From positions 186,001-250,000 of the forward strand of contig CBDFGG010000006.1 of assembly GCA_965247015.1 (NCBI GenBank): a stretch of 64,000 nucleotides of DNA, in the 5' to 3' direction. Origin of the DNA: JAIXWP01 sp965247015. GTDB lineage: Bacteria; Bacteroidota; Bacteroidia; Flavobacteriales_D; Sanyastnellaceae. Both the position numbers and the translations under genes were made by a program. The notes under the pieces are model-generated. The model ran no database searches. It worked only from the letters and a program-made list of their open reading frames with translations, and was not told where the DNA came from. Below, piece by piece: positions 1-9,100 of the stretch. Numbering within the stretch: the stretch's first letter is position 1; each line of letters opens with the position of its first letter.

Positions 1-198
1 TTATTTATCTGTGGGCACTCCCATATTTGTTTGGTAAAAATGGATCAAACACATAAAAGTTTGTACATGAATTCTGGTGCGGCAGGTCGTCATGGTTTTC
101 ATAAGATGAGAACGATACTTAGATTTGAAATCAACGCTGGTCGAATTGAAAATCTCGATCTTATAGAACTTGGACCGCGCACACTTCCTAAGGAATAA
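1..198 (+). CDS. Metallophosphoesterase, YfcE/MJ0936-like, C-terminal part
   Basis: Open in frame from the first base of the window, so the 5' end lies outside; 65 C-terminal residues are visible. They contain a GHSH motif near the start (a metal-binding signature of calcineurin-like phosphoesterases) followed by MNSGAAGRHGFHK, which matches the NPGSxG segment of the YfcE/MJ0936 family, here in the Bacteroidota form. Family members hydrolyse phosphodiesters in the cytoplasm using two metal ions; the substrate cannot be told. The stop codon overlaps the next ATG by one base (TAATG), which suggests translational coupling. Too short to appear as a normal ORF call. Confidence 0.8.
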   Translation, partial: LFICGHSHICLVKMDQTHKSLYMNSGAAGRHGFHKMRTILRFEINAGRIENLDLIELGPRTLPKE

Positions 199-779
199 TG
201 GAGATTTCGGAAAAAAGAAAAAGAGCCATCCGAATTATGAGAAACAGCTTCGACGGTAATGACGCTGTTCACTATAGTATTGGTAAAAATGGATGGGGAT
301 ATTCCTTTCGGAAAGAAGCACTTGCGCGTTTTATGTTCGACTTTTGCGAGAGGCGCGGTGGTGTCTATTTATCTAAAAATAAGAAAGGAATTATTTGCTT
401 CTATCTAAATACGATTCCTGTTTGTTGGATTTATAATGTATGGGATGAGCTCAGTCTCGGACTTCTTGCGATTGGGCCTATTCGGGCCTTTCGTGTTCTG
501 AAGCGAGCCAATTTAGTATCGAAGGCGCGATCAAAATTTGGTGAGCATATTCATTGTTGGTATTTAGGAGTAGAGCCAGATGCGCGCACGATGGCCACTG
601 CGGTCGAGTTGCGAAATCTGCTCTACAGCGCTTCATCAAAAACAGGACTGCCGGTACTCGCGGAGACAACCATGATCCAGAATCGCGATGTATATATTCG
701 AATGGGCTTTCGAGTTTATGAAGAAATTAAAATGAAAGGATTAATCACCTATTGCCTGATTTTAGAACCACCATTGTAA
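198..779 (+). CDS. GNAT-fold acetyltransferase-like protein
   Basis: 193 residues. The C-terminal half looks like the GNAT fold: a beta-strand segment HCWYLGVEPDAR (about 121-132, the usual beta4 'L.V.P..R' pattern), a helix, then a strand and NRDVYIRMGFRVYEE (about 165-179), the usual 'N...Y...GF....' acetyl-CoA-binding end of GNAT enzymes. The N-terminal half is divergent and I do not recognise it. The start overlaps the upstream phosphoesterase stop by one base, so the two are probably co-transcribed. Substrate unknown. No signal peptide, so cytoplasmic. The ORF on the opposite strand inside it is a shadow. Confidence 0.65.
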   Translation: MEISEKRKRAIRIMRNSFDGNDAVHYSIGKNGWGYSFRKEALARFMFDFCERRGGVYLSKNKKGIICFYLNTIPVCWIYNVWDELSLGLLAIGPIRAFRVLKRANLVSKARSKFGEHIHCWYLGVEPDARTMATAVELRNLLYSASSKTGLPVLAETTMIQNRDVYIRMGFRVYEEIKMKGLITYCLILEPPL

Positions 780-813
780 GGATTACAGTTTGCCTTCGTC
801 TATTCAAAAAAAC

Positions 814-1602
814 ATGATGAAAAGAATAATACCATTTTTTATTGCATTGCTCCCACTTGCTGGGTCAGCGCAATTAGAAGACGGCAGCATTGCTCCGAAT
901 TTTACCTTAACAGATATAGGCGGATTAAACCATACGTTGTATGATTATTTAGATCAAGGCAAAACGGTTTATATCGAATTCTTCGCTGCACACTGTCCTA
1001 CATGCTGGAATTATCACAATACGGGGCATTACAAGAATCTACACAATCAGCATGGGCCGAATGGCACTGTATCACAAGATGTGGTTGTTTTAGCAATTGA
1101 ATACGATCCAAACAACGGATATAACGAATTAGCGGGGATTAGCGGAATCACTCAAGGCAATTGGCTAAATGGAGTTGATTATCCCGTTTTTAATCCTGAA
1201 GGCGCGACTCGATCTACGATCATCAGTAATTTTCAAGTGATCTACTATCCCATGATTTATGCTATTTGTCCAGATAGAACAACTACTTTGACGGGTACAG
1301 TATCGACATCAAACCTGTATGGTTTTCATGCCAATTGCGCGGTCTTGAGCGATGACACTTTGGATTCAGAAGAATTTGATTACTTCTATGCTCCCATTTC
1401 AAATACTTTACAATTCAACCAATCAACCCCATTTGGAGAAGTGGTAGTGTATGATAGTGTTGGAAGAAGAATTTACAATGCACGAATTGTAGAAGGCGCC
1501 ACCCTTTTACAATTACCTCCTATGACAAAGGGTGTCTATCACGTACAATTCAGAAGTAATAGTGGTAAAATGACAACGAAGAGTTTTGTGGTTGTGGACT
1601 AG
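814..1602 (+). CDS. Secreted thioredoxin-like protein with T9SS type A tail
   Basis: The reading frame opens at a TTG (790), but the ATG at 814 places a clean signal peptide (MMKRIIPFFIALLPLAGSAQ) at the N-terminus and is preferred. The mature protein starts with an AhpC/TSA or redoxin-like segment (APNFTLTDIGG) and has a CPTC pair at residues 61-64, the usual CxxC redox site. The last ~75 residues (VVVYDSVGRRIYNA ... GVYHVQFRSNSGK) match the T9SS type A sorting domain, so it is probably exported through the outer membrane and anchored or released. It converges on the AraC gene with a 4-bp overlap. Likely role is extracellular thiol-disulfide chemistry; substrate unknown. Confidence 0.8.
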   Translation: MMKRIIPFFIALLPLAGSAQLEDGSIAPNFTLTDIGGLNHTLYDYLDQGKTVYIEFFAAHCPTCWNYHNTGHYKNLHNQHGPNGTVSQDVVVLAIEYDPNNGYNELAGISGITQGNWLNGVDYPVFNPEGATRSTIISNFQVIYYPMIYAICPDRTTTLTGTVSTSNLYGFHANCAVLSDDTLDSEEFDYFYAPISNTLQFNQSTPFGEVVVYDSVGRRIYNARIVEGATLLQLPPMTKGVYHVQFRSNSGKMTTKSFVVVD

Positions 1603-2462
1603 TTTGTGTTGACTTGCCGGGGACTTACCCCGAAAATGCTTTTGAAAGCTGCACTGAAGTTCGAAAGGTTTTCATACCCGAACTCAGTGTAGATTTCAGA
1701 AGCTTTTACATTTCCTTTTTCTAGTAATTCTTTTGCTCTTGTCAGTCGTTGAATTTGAAACCACTTACCAGGGCTCATTCCGTACTTTAGAATAAAATGT
1801 CTTTTGAATGAAGACAAACTCATATTGCACAGAAAGGCTACTTCTTCAATGCTTAGATTAGAGTAGACATTTCCTTCAATGATTTTCTTGAAAGTAGTAT
1901 CATGTCTATTTCCCAGTAGTCCTCTCAGAAAATAAGCAAAGTGCTCTCCCTCCTTCTCATAGAGATAATAAAAAAGCTCAAACAATTTTACTTTTAGCAT
2001 TGCTACTTGCGAATGAGAGTTGACGCTCAAAAGCAGCTGCACTGATGATATATAATTATTGATGAAAGCGTCCTTTTCGATAACAAAGAAGCCCTTATTC
2101 GGGTAATTTAGAAGAATGTCGTCGGTTTTATAATGAAGAGAGAATTTGATTAGGAATTCTTCCACATCATCATTTGAAAAAAAGAAGAGCAAACTTTTGT
2201 AACCATGCCTTGGAGCCAATTTTTCTCTCATCAAACAATTGCCATTGGCAATAAGAATGATTTTGCTAGAATCCATTTGCACAGATTCATTTTGAAGGTG
2301 TAATTCCTTTTGACCTTCAAGCAGCATACTAAAGACATTTCGGGAGAGATGAACGCGGCTTCTAGAATATTCTTTTTCAAGAGAATATTCATGCAGGAGC
2401 ACCTCAGGAACAGGAGATTCTTCTTTTTCAAAGAAGACCTCAGGCACGTACTGTATGCTCAT
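1599..2462 (-). CDS. AraC-family transcriptional regulator
   Basis: 287 residues. The C-terminal ~100 residues hold two helix-turn-helix units: LSIEEVAFLCNMSLSSFKRH and, further on, KASEIYTEFGYENLSNFSAA followed by FGVSPRQ, the AraC/XylS signature. The N-terminal ~180 residues are the effector or dimerisation part and match no family I can name; they resemble the cupin-like sensor of Bacteroidota AraC proteins that act on small molecules. A near-perfect inverted repeat ends 3 bp before its ATG and may be its own operator. Target genes are unknown; the upstream surface-protein operon runs in the same direction. Confidence 0.9.
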   Translation of the reverse strand: MSIQYVPEVFFEKEESPVPEVLLHEYSLEKEYSRSRVHLSRNVFSMLLEGQKELHLQNESVQMDSSKIILIANGNCLMREKLAPRHGYKSLLFFFSNDDVEEFLIKFSLHYKTDDILLNYPNKGFFVIEKDAFINNYISSVQLLLSVNSHSQVAMLKVKLFELFYYLYEKEGEHFAYFLRGLLGNRHDTTFKKIIEGNVYSNLSIEEVAFLCNMSLSSFKRHFILKYGMSPGKWFQIQRLTRAKELLEKGNVKASEIYTEFGYENLSNFSAAFKSIFGVSPRQVNTN

Positions 2463-2465
2463 AGT

Positions 2466-2504
2466 GGTTATATTTAATTAAGTTTAGCTTAATCAAATAT
2501 AACC
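2466..2504 (-). promoter_or_regulatory. Inverted repeat / candidate operator before the AraC gene
   Basis: Two 17-bp arms, 2466-2482 and 2488-2504, are complementary at 16 of 17 positions around a 5-bp spacer. On the minus strand the upstream arm contains TATATTTG, which fits the Bacteroidota -7 consensus TAnnTTTG. No T-tract follows, so it does not look like a terminator for the OmpA gene upstream. Position just before the ATG suggests autoregulation or a leader hairpin hiding the start. Confidence 0.5.
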
Positions 2505-2551
2505 AATTGAGCTATAAGATGTTCCAATTTGACGATTAATATTGATTGGAA

Positions 2552-5155
2552 TTACTTTTCAATCGTTTGAACAGGCACTCTTGTTCCTTCTTTATATCCT
2601 ACAATAAACGAGTCAACAAAGCCTCTTTTTTGAAGTAAGCTCAGCGCCGCTTCTGCCTTCGCATAGGTAGTAAACATGCCTACGCAGTATCTCGTGAATC
2701 CTGCCTTTGTTCTTTCGGCGTAGATTGGTTCCATTCCATTGAAAATCTCAACATCAATCTCCTCGCGGAACGCACCTACTTGAATCATATAAAGCTTTCC
2801 TGCCGGAAGAGATTTATTCTGAGTGATAGCCTCGTTGGATGCATATTGAATATTCGTTCCAAAGTTGAATCTATCGGACACTAATGGAGCAGATAATTCA
2901 ATAGGCTCTCCTTCTACTCTAATGCCTGAACCTCCAGTGTTGTAATTGCCAGTTGTAGAAGGATTAGAATCCACTTTAGTTGAATCTGAAGTTGCAACAG
3001 GCTGTGATGAATCAACAATAGTTTCATCTCTTTGTAAAACCTTAAATTCAGTTCTTCTATTCAATGCTAACTCTTCTTCGGTGCATGTTGTTTGTTTTGC
3101 TCCTTCGCAAATACATCCATTAACAGGAACCTCTTCGCCATATCCCTTGTATTTAAGTTGCGATTGTGTCACACCTTTATTCAAAAGATATTTTACAGTT
3201 GAATTCGCTCTCTTGGTGGAGAGTGTTGCATTTGCATTTTTGTTACCACGACAATCGGTGTGTGATCCACATTCGATTTTAATATCTGGGTTATTAATAA
3301 GAATCTCAGCAATTTTATCCAACTCCACTGCACCTTGTGCTGTCACATCCCACTTTGCTGATTCGAAATAAATTGGCTGAATGGCTAACAATGCTCCAAG
3401 ATCATCTCCTACAGAGATTTTCTTCATAGTTAATTCACAAACGGAATTCAAATCAAATTGAGAATTATCCGATTGAATCTTTACACCACTAATTTTCTTA
3501 GGTGCGTAACCTTGCTTGCGAAGTTCGATATCAAAAAGTGAATTTTCTGATAATGCTTTTAAATCTACTCCTTGTGTAAATGAACCTCCTGATCCAGAGG
3601 TAAGAGAGTCGCGACCAGCTGGTGTATTGAAGAATACTGTTACACCTTCTATGCCCTCACCCGATTGTAGATCTTTTACAACACCATTTACATCCAATGT
3701 CGTAATTGGCTTGATTGCTAGGGTTTGTCTAACACTTCTGAAATATGCATGAGCTGGTGCTTCGTAGTTGATCTGTGCTTGCTTGTATCCAGCAGCAACG
3801 ATATTAAGTGTTCCTCCCTCCGCTTTTGCCTTGATCAAACCACTATCATCAGTGACCAAATTCTCTGAAGAAACAGAAGTCAAATCATATTGTGTTTTTA
3901 CTTCTAAACCTCTAAGAATTTCACCGGAAGTTTCATTCGTTAATTGTACCTCCCAGTCACCAACGAGGCTATTGTCAATGAATACAGAGTAGATATTATC
4001 GTTGCCATCTCTGTTAGTACTGACGAAGTATTTTCCCTTTGTATCTATTGAATTAATTAAATAGAAATCATCACGGGTAGAATTAAGTGGAAGGTCAAGC
4101 AACTTAGGCTCTGACCAAGCGCCATCTCTATTCATATAGCAAGAATAAAGATCCAACCCTCCAAAACCACTTGCTCTATCCGATGCAAAAACAAGAATAC
4201 TATCTGTAACTAATGTTGGATAAACCTCATCATCTGATGTATTGACATTTCCACCAATTGCTTGAGGCTCGCCATAAGTACCGTCATCATTTCTTACTAC
4301 AGAATACAAATCCATTCCGCCTTTTCCATCAGGCTTATTGCTAGAAAAGAAAAGAAGATTTGTTTTTGAATTAAAAAATGGATGCGCATAGGAAGACTTC
4401 TTATCACAGAAGGAAAGCTCAGTGACTTTATTATCCTTTAGTGTGGATGTGCGCTTTTCGAAAAGGCTCAAATGTGCGGGTACTTTCTTTCCTTTTGCAG
4501 CAACGTTTCTATTGATCACCATGATACCCGCATCCTCAGCGATTGTCACAGGACCATCGTGCATTGCTGAATTTATTGCTGCGAATCCATTCGAATAAGA
4601 TCCACTGCTGTCAGAAATTTGAAGGAATGGTTTATCATGCCACTTGAACTTGCTTGAAGGCGAATAGTTAGTTGCATGATTCGACATAAAATACATCCCA
4701 CCTACGTAGTAAAATGGAGTCATTTCATCGTCGAGCGAATTAAACTCTTCTGCATAAACTTTAATTTCTGTCTTAGCTTCTTTCACCAATGGATTTTGAT
4801 AAAGCACCTCTCTTCCTCCGGCCTCAGCCGAGACAAGTTGGGCGAGTCTAACACTTTCAGTTAGGTTACCCATTTGCTTTAATGCTTCGCAATACATTAA
4901 TTTTTCATCAGCAGACATAGTCTCTTCAGGAACCTTGGCAAAAGCCTCAGCTGCTTTGTCCATTTTAAGCATATTGAAATTGCTCAATGCAAGAATGCGA
5001 TACTTCTGAGCATCTTCTCCTTTGATCGACTCGCAAACCTTTGCTGCTTCCGCAAATGATTTTTCATTGTATAGTTTTTCAGCATACTTAAGTCGTGCAG
5101 AACTTCCGCATGCCATTAAGAAAACTACTAGTATGATTAAATATGATGATTTCAT
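2552..5155 (-). CDS. OmpA/PD40/TPR lipoprotein with SPOR domain (PorE-like)
   Basis: About 867 residues from the ATG at 5155; the longer frame starts at TTG. The N-terminus is a lipoprotein signal (LMAC lipobox). Order of domains: TPR-like helices in the first ~100 residues, PD40/WD40-like repeats in the middle (SSNKPDGKGGMDLY, ASDRASGFGGLDLY), carboxypeptidase-regulatory-like Ig modules, an OmpA peptidoglycan-binding domain (about 600-715, SHTDCRGNKNANATLS), and a C-terminal SPOR domain (YMIQVGAFREE). OmpA plus PD40 plus TPR is the layout of PorE, which ties the type IX machinery to peptidoglycan. It lies 24 bp after the PorP/SprF gene in the same operon as the giant surface protein, so an accessory role in secreting or anchoring that protein is likely. 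The terminal SPOR domain (glycan binding) is an extra. Confidence 0.88.
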   Translation of the reverse strand: MKSSYLIILVVFLMACGSSARLKYAEKLYNEKSFAEAAKVCESIKGEDAQKYRILALSNFNMLKMDKAAEAFAKVPEETMSADEKLMYCEALKQMGNLTESVRLAQLVSAEAGGREVLYQNPLVKEAKTEIKVYAEEFNSLDDEMTPFYYVGGMYFMSNHATNYSPSSKFKWHDKPFLQISDSSGSYSNGFAAINSAMHDGPVTIAEDAGIMVINRNVAAKGKKVPAHLSLFEKRTSTLKDNKVTELSFCDKKSSYAHPFFNSKTNLLFFSSNKPDGKGGMDLYSVVRNDDGTYGEPQAIGGNVNTSDDEVYPTLVTDSILVFASDRASGFGGLDLYSCYMNRDGAWSEPKLLDLPLNSTRDDFYLINSIDTKGKYFVSTNRDGNDNIYSVFIDNSLVGDWEVQLTNETSGEILRGLEVKTQYDLTSVSSENLVTDDSGLIKAKAEGGTLNIVAAGYKQAQINYEAPAHAYFRSVRQTLAIKPITTLDVNGVVKDLQSGEGIEGVTVFFNTPAGRDSLTSGSGGSFTQGVDLKALSENSLFDIELRKQGYAPKKISGVKIQSDNSQFDLNSVCELTMKKISVGDDLGALLAIQPIYFESAKWDVTAQGAVELDKIAEILINNPDIKIECGSHTDCRGNKNANATLSTKRANSTVKYLLNKGVTQSQLKYKGYGEEVPVNGCICEGAKQTTCTEEELALNRRTEFKVLQRDETIVDSSQPVATSDSTKVDSNPSTTGNYNTGGSGIRVEGEPIELSAPLVSDRFNFGTNIQYASNEAITQNKSLPAGKLYMIQVGAFREEIDVEIFNGMEPIYAERTKAGFTRYCVGMFTTYAKAEAALSLLQKRGFVDSFIVGYKEGTRVPVQTIEK

Positions 5156-5178
5156 GATAGGTGGATTAAGAGAAGAGA

Positions 5179-6093
5179 TCAATATAGACGAGGAGAAATT
5201 TGAGCACCCTTTGGTCCCATTTGGAAGCGCAACATCACTTCATGTGTGTGCCCTACCAATGTACCCAAGTCTGAAAGTTCTCTATCGTAAGCATAACCAA
5301 GTTTGATAAATGGATGCACTTGACATTCCAACATTGCAATAGCAGCTCCGTTGGTTCTATAGCCAAGACCTACACCAATCATCTTCTTGTAATAAACATT
5401 TGCATTGATATCAGCAATGAATGGAGCAGATTCAATTTGTCTCACTAGAACGCTTGGCTTTAGGGTAAATAAAGGATCAATTTCCCAAACATATCCCAAT
5501 TGATAGAATAGATGTGGAACCTCCAGAGCCTCTGAACTACCTGCAATATCCGTTGCAGATAGAGAATTCTTCAAGATACTTGGAGCCGAAATTCCACCAT
5601 AAAAAGTATCCGAATAATAAAATGCTCCCGCGCCAACATTGAATGTTGAAGAACTTAAATTGGCACTAAACGTCGGATCTGACGATCCATCCAAGCTGTG
5701 TTGCACACCTGCTAGACCAACGGAATATTGAGCATAGTTTGCTTGAATACCAAAGGATATTCTCGCATTCTTCAAATGCAAATGGTAAGAGCCCGCAAGT
5801 GCGATTTGGTTTCTATCCAATACTCCAATTTGATCGTTGTTGAAGGAAATGCCTGCACCAATTTTTTCTTGGAAAAAATTCTTGTGAGCATTTGCTACCA
5901 AAGTTTTTGGTGCACCGGGAATGCCAGTCCATTGAGTACGATAAAGAACTGAAGCATTGATGCCTTCCATACTACCAGCATATGCAGGATTAATGGCAAG
6001 GCCATTAAACATGTACATGGAGTATTGTGGGTCTTGTTGTGCAGCGCTACAAAATGGTAAGGCTACCAACAAACTGAGAATTATTTTTTTCAT
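5179..6093 (-). CDS. PorP/SprF-family type IX secretion membrane protein
   Basis: About 304 residues from the ATG at 6093 (MKKIILSLLVALPFCSAAQ signal peptide); ATGs at 6102 and 6114 are possible and the last overlaps the upstream stop. The mature start (QDPQYSMYMFNGLAINPAYAGS) is the hallmark of the PorP/SprF family, predicted outer-membrane beta-barrels. In Flavobacterium johnsoniae SprF is needed for secretion of its neighbour, the adhesin SprB. Here the upstream neighbour is the giant MopE-repeat protein with a T9SS type B tail, so this is probably its dedicated helper. Expected location: outer membrane. Confidence 0.92.
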   Translation of the reverse strand: MKKIILSLLVALPFCSAAQQDPQYSMYMFNGLAINPAYAGSMEGINASVLYRTQWTGIPGAPKTLVANAHKNFFQEKIGAGISFNNDQIGVLDRNQIALAGSYHLHLKNARISFGIQANYAQYSVGLAGVQHSLDGSSDPTFSANLSSSTFNVGAGAFYYSDTFYGGISAPSILKNSLSATDIAGSSEALEVPHLFYQLGYVWEIDPLFTLKPSVLVRQIESAPFIADINANVYYKKMIGVGLGYRTNGAAIAMLECQVHPFIKLGYAYDRELSDLGTLVGHTHEVMLRFQMGPKGAQISPRLY

Positions 6094-6104
6094 GTTTTTC
6101 ATGA

Positions 6105-9100
6105 TTAACGCCATAATGTGATGAATCCTACATTTTCTTTAGACACACCCTCTACTGTAATGATGAAGTAGTATGTTCCTGCTGGCAGATCGCCTGTGAA
6201 TGCGCCTTCTGTAGACTTACCGTCCCAATCATTCGCATAGTTTTCACTTTGATAAACCAGTGAACCGTATCGATTAAAGAATTGAACTTTAACTGCAGTG
6301 CCACCTTTCAATCCTTCAAGCACAAGGAGATCATTTACACCATCTCCGTTCGGTGAAAATCCTTCCGGAATAAATAAGTCGCATTGCTCACTATCTAGAT
6401 AGTTTGGAATACCATCGTAATTGCAATCATCAGGAGTCACTCCGTCGCCGTTGTAATCCAATTCTTCTGATGTTGGCAAACCATCGTTGTCATCATCCAC
6501 ATCGCGGTAGTCTGGAATACCATCACCATCTGTATCGTCTGGTCCTACTCCATCATTATTAGGATCATTTTCATCCTCATCAGTTGCGCCATCATTGTCG
6601 CTATCCAATTCTTGGAAGTCAAACAGTCCATCGCCATCCGTATCTACAGGTGTATTACCGTTGGTCTCTATACTATCGTCTAGACCGTTTCCATTCGCAT
6701 CAACGATAGGTCCTGTTCCGATGTATCCGTCATTATCACCATCCGCACCGTTGGTCTCAATGACGTCATTGATTCCATCTCCATCGCTATCGCTATCCAA
6801 TGCATCAATGATTCCGTCATTATCAGTATCACCACCATTTTGTGCTGTAGCCATTTCAACAGTATCAAGAATACCGTCGTTGTCATCATCGATATCTTGA
6901 CCGTCCTTCACACCGTCATTATCAGTATCTGCGCAATCCCCTTCAAATAATCCTTCGTCAATTTGAGTGTCGCAGTTATTATCAATGAAGTCACATATTT
7001 CTATTGCATCTGGATTGATAGCATTATTGGTATCATCACAATCGAGTCCATTGGTAACGAAATCTGGAACTGGAGTGCAAGAGCTAATCAGCGTTGCCGG
7101 ATCACCATATCCATCAAGATCGATATCCGCGAAGTAGTCTACAAATACTGCGTCTTCGTCGATGTCAACATCACAGTCATTATCAATACCATCGCATACA
7201 TCTGTATTTCCTGGGAATACATTGTTATTCGTGTCATCACAATCAGTGCTGTCAAAAACATAACCTGTTGGTTGGAAACAAGAGATTACGAAATCATTTA
7301 CATCTCCAAATCCGTCACCATCAGCATCAGCAAAGAATGTGAATGTGGTAAAGCCTTCGTCGATTTGTGTGTCGCAGTTGTTATCTACACCATCACACTC
7401 TTCAAGAATTGAAGGATTGATATTATTGTTGGTGTCATCACAATCTGTATTGTCTGAAACATATCCTGCAGGTGGCGCGCACGATAAAATTGTCACGTTT
7501 GGATCTCCAAATCCATCACCATCAGTATCTGCATAATAAGTATCTGGAACAAATGTTTCGTCGATTAGAGTGTTGCAGTCATTGTCAAGTCCATCGCACA
7601 ACTCTACCATTCCAGGATAAACATATTGTTCGTTGTCATCGCAATCCGTATTATCTGAAACATATCCAGGAGGTGCAACACATGCCTGAATAGTAACATT
7701 TGGATCACCATATCCATCACCATCATTATCGAGATAGAATGTTTCTAATGGGAAGCCTTCATCTATTTGAGTGTCGCAGTTGTTATCGAAGCCATCACAA
7801 ATTTCTGGAGCGTTTGGATAAACTGCATTGTTATTATCATTACAATCAGTGTTATCTGTTGTAAATCCTGGAGGCATTGCACATGCTTCAATGGTATTAT
7901 TTGGATCTCCAAATCCATCTGCATCATTATCAGCAAAGAAGATTTCAAGTGGTGAAAGTCCTTCATCGATGAATGAATCGCAGTTGTTATCTAAACCATC
8001 ACATAACTCCGCAGCACCAGGGAAAAACGTGTTATCGTTGTCATTACAATCCAAATCATTGTCCACAAATCCTACTGGTTGAACACATGCTTCAACTGGA
8101 TTATTACCATCACCGAATCCATCACCATCAGCATCTAACCAATAAGTTGTTGTAGCAAAACCGTCATCAAAAATGAGATTGCAATCATTGTCAATACCAT
8201 CACAAATTTCAATTGCACCAGGGAAAATCTGATCGTTGGTGTCATCACAATCAGTGTTGTCAGAGACAAAACCAGTCGGTGCTACACAAGCTTGTGTGGT
8301 GTTATTAGGATCTCCGAATCCATCATTATCGGCATCTTGATAGAAAATAGTATCTCCCTCTTCATCGATGTCTAGATCACAGTCATTATCAATACCATCG
8401 CAAACTTCTGTCGCATTAGGGAATATTGCTGCATTCGTATCATCGCAATCTGTATTGTCACTAACATAACCCGTTGGAGCAGTGCAAGCGAAGCTGGAAT
8501 TGAGTGGATCTCCAAATGTGTCGCCATCTGTATCCGCAAAGAATTCAATATTACCTGTCTCATCAATCTGTGTGTCGCAATTGTTATCGATTCCATCACA
8601 TACTTCCAAAGCATCTGGAGAAATCGCCGCATTTGTATCATCACAATCTAGGTTATTCGCAACATATCCTGTTGGAGGTGTACACGCTAAAATAGTATTC
8701 GCTGGATCACCATATGTGTCACCATCAGTATCTGCAAAGAATACAATCGCTCCAGTCTCATCGATTTGGGTGTCACAATCATTATCTACACCATCGCATA
8801 CTTCAGTTGCTGAAGGATTGATTGCATTATTGGTGTCATCACAATCCGTATTGTCTGCCACAAAACCAGCAGGTGCTGAGCATGCAAGAGCTGTAATGTT
8901 TGGATCTCCGAAGCCATCGTTATCATTATCTGCATAGAAAGTTGTGAATGCACCTTCATCAATTGCGAAGTTGCAGTTTTGATCGATACCATCACAAATT
9001 TCAATAGCACTTGGATTGATACTATTATCTGTATCGTCACAATCCGTATTGTCTGATACAAAGCCCACCGGAGCGAAACATGCCAAAGTAGTTACGGCAG

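Noticed and set aside
2463..2551. Intrinsic terminator for the PorE-like gene
   Set aside because: A good hairpin exists but no T-tract follows on the minus strand.
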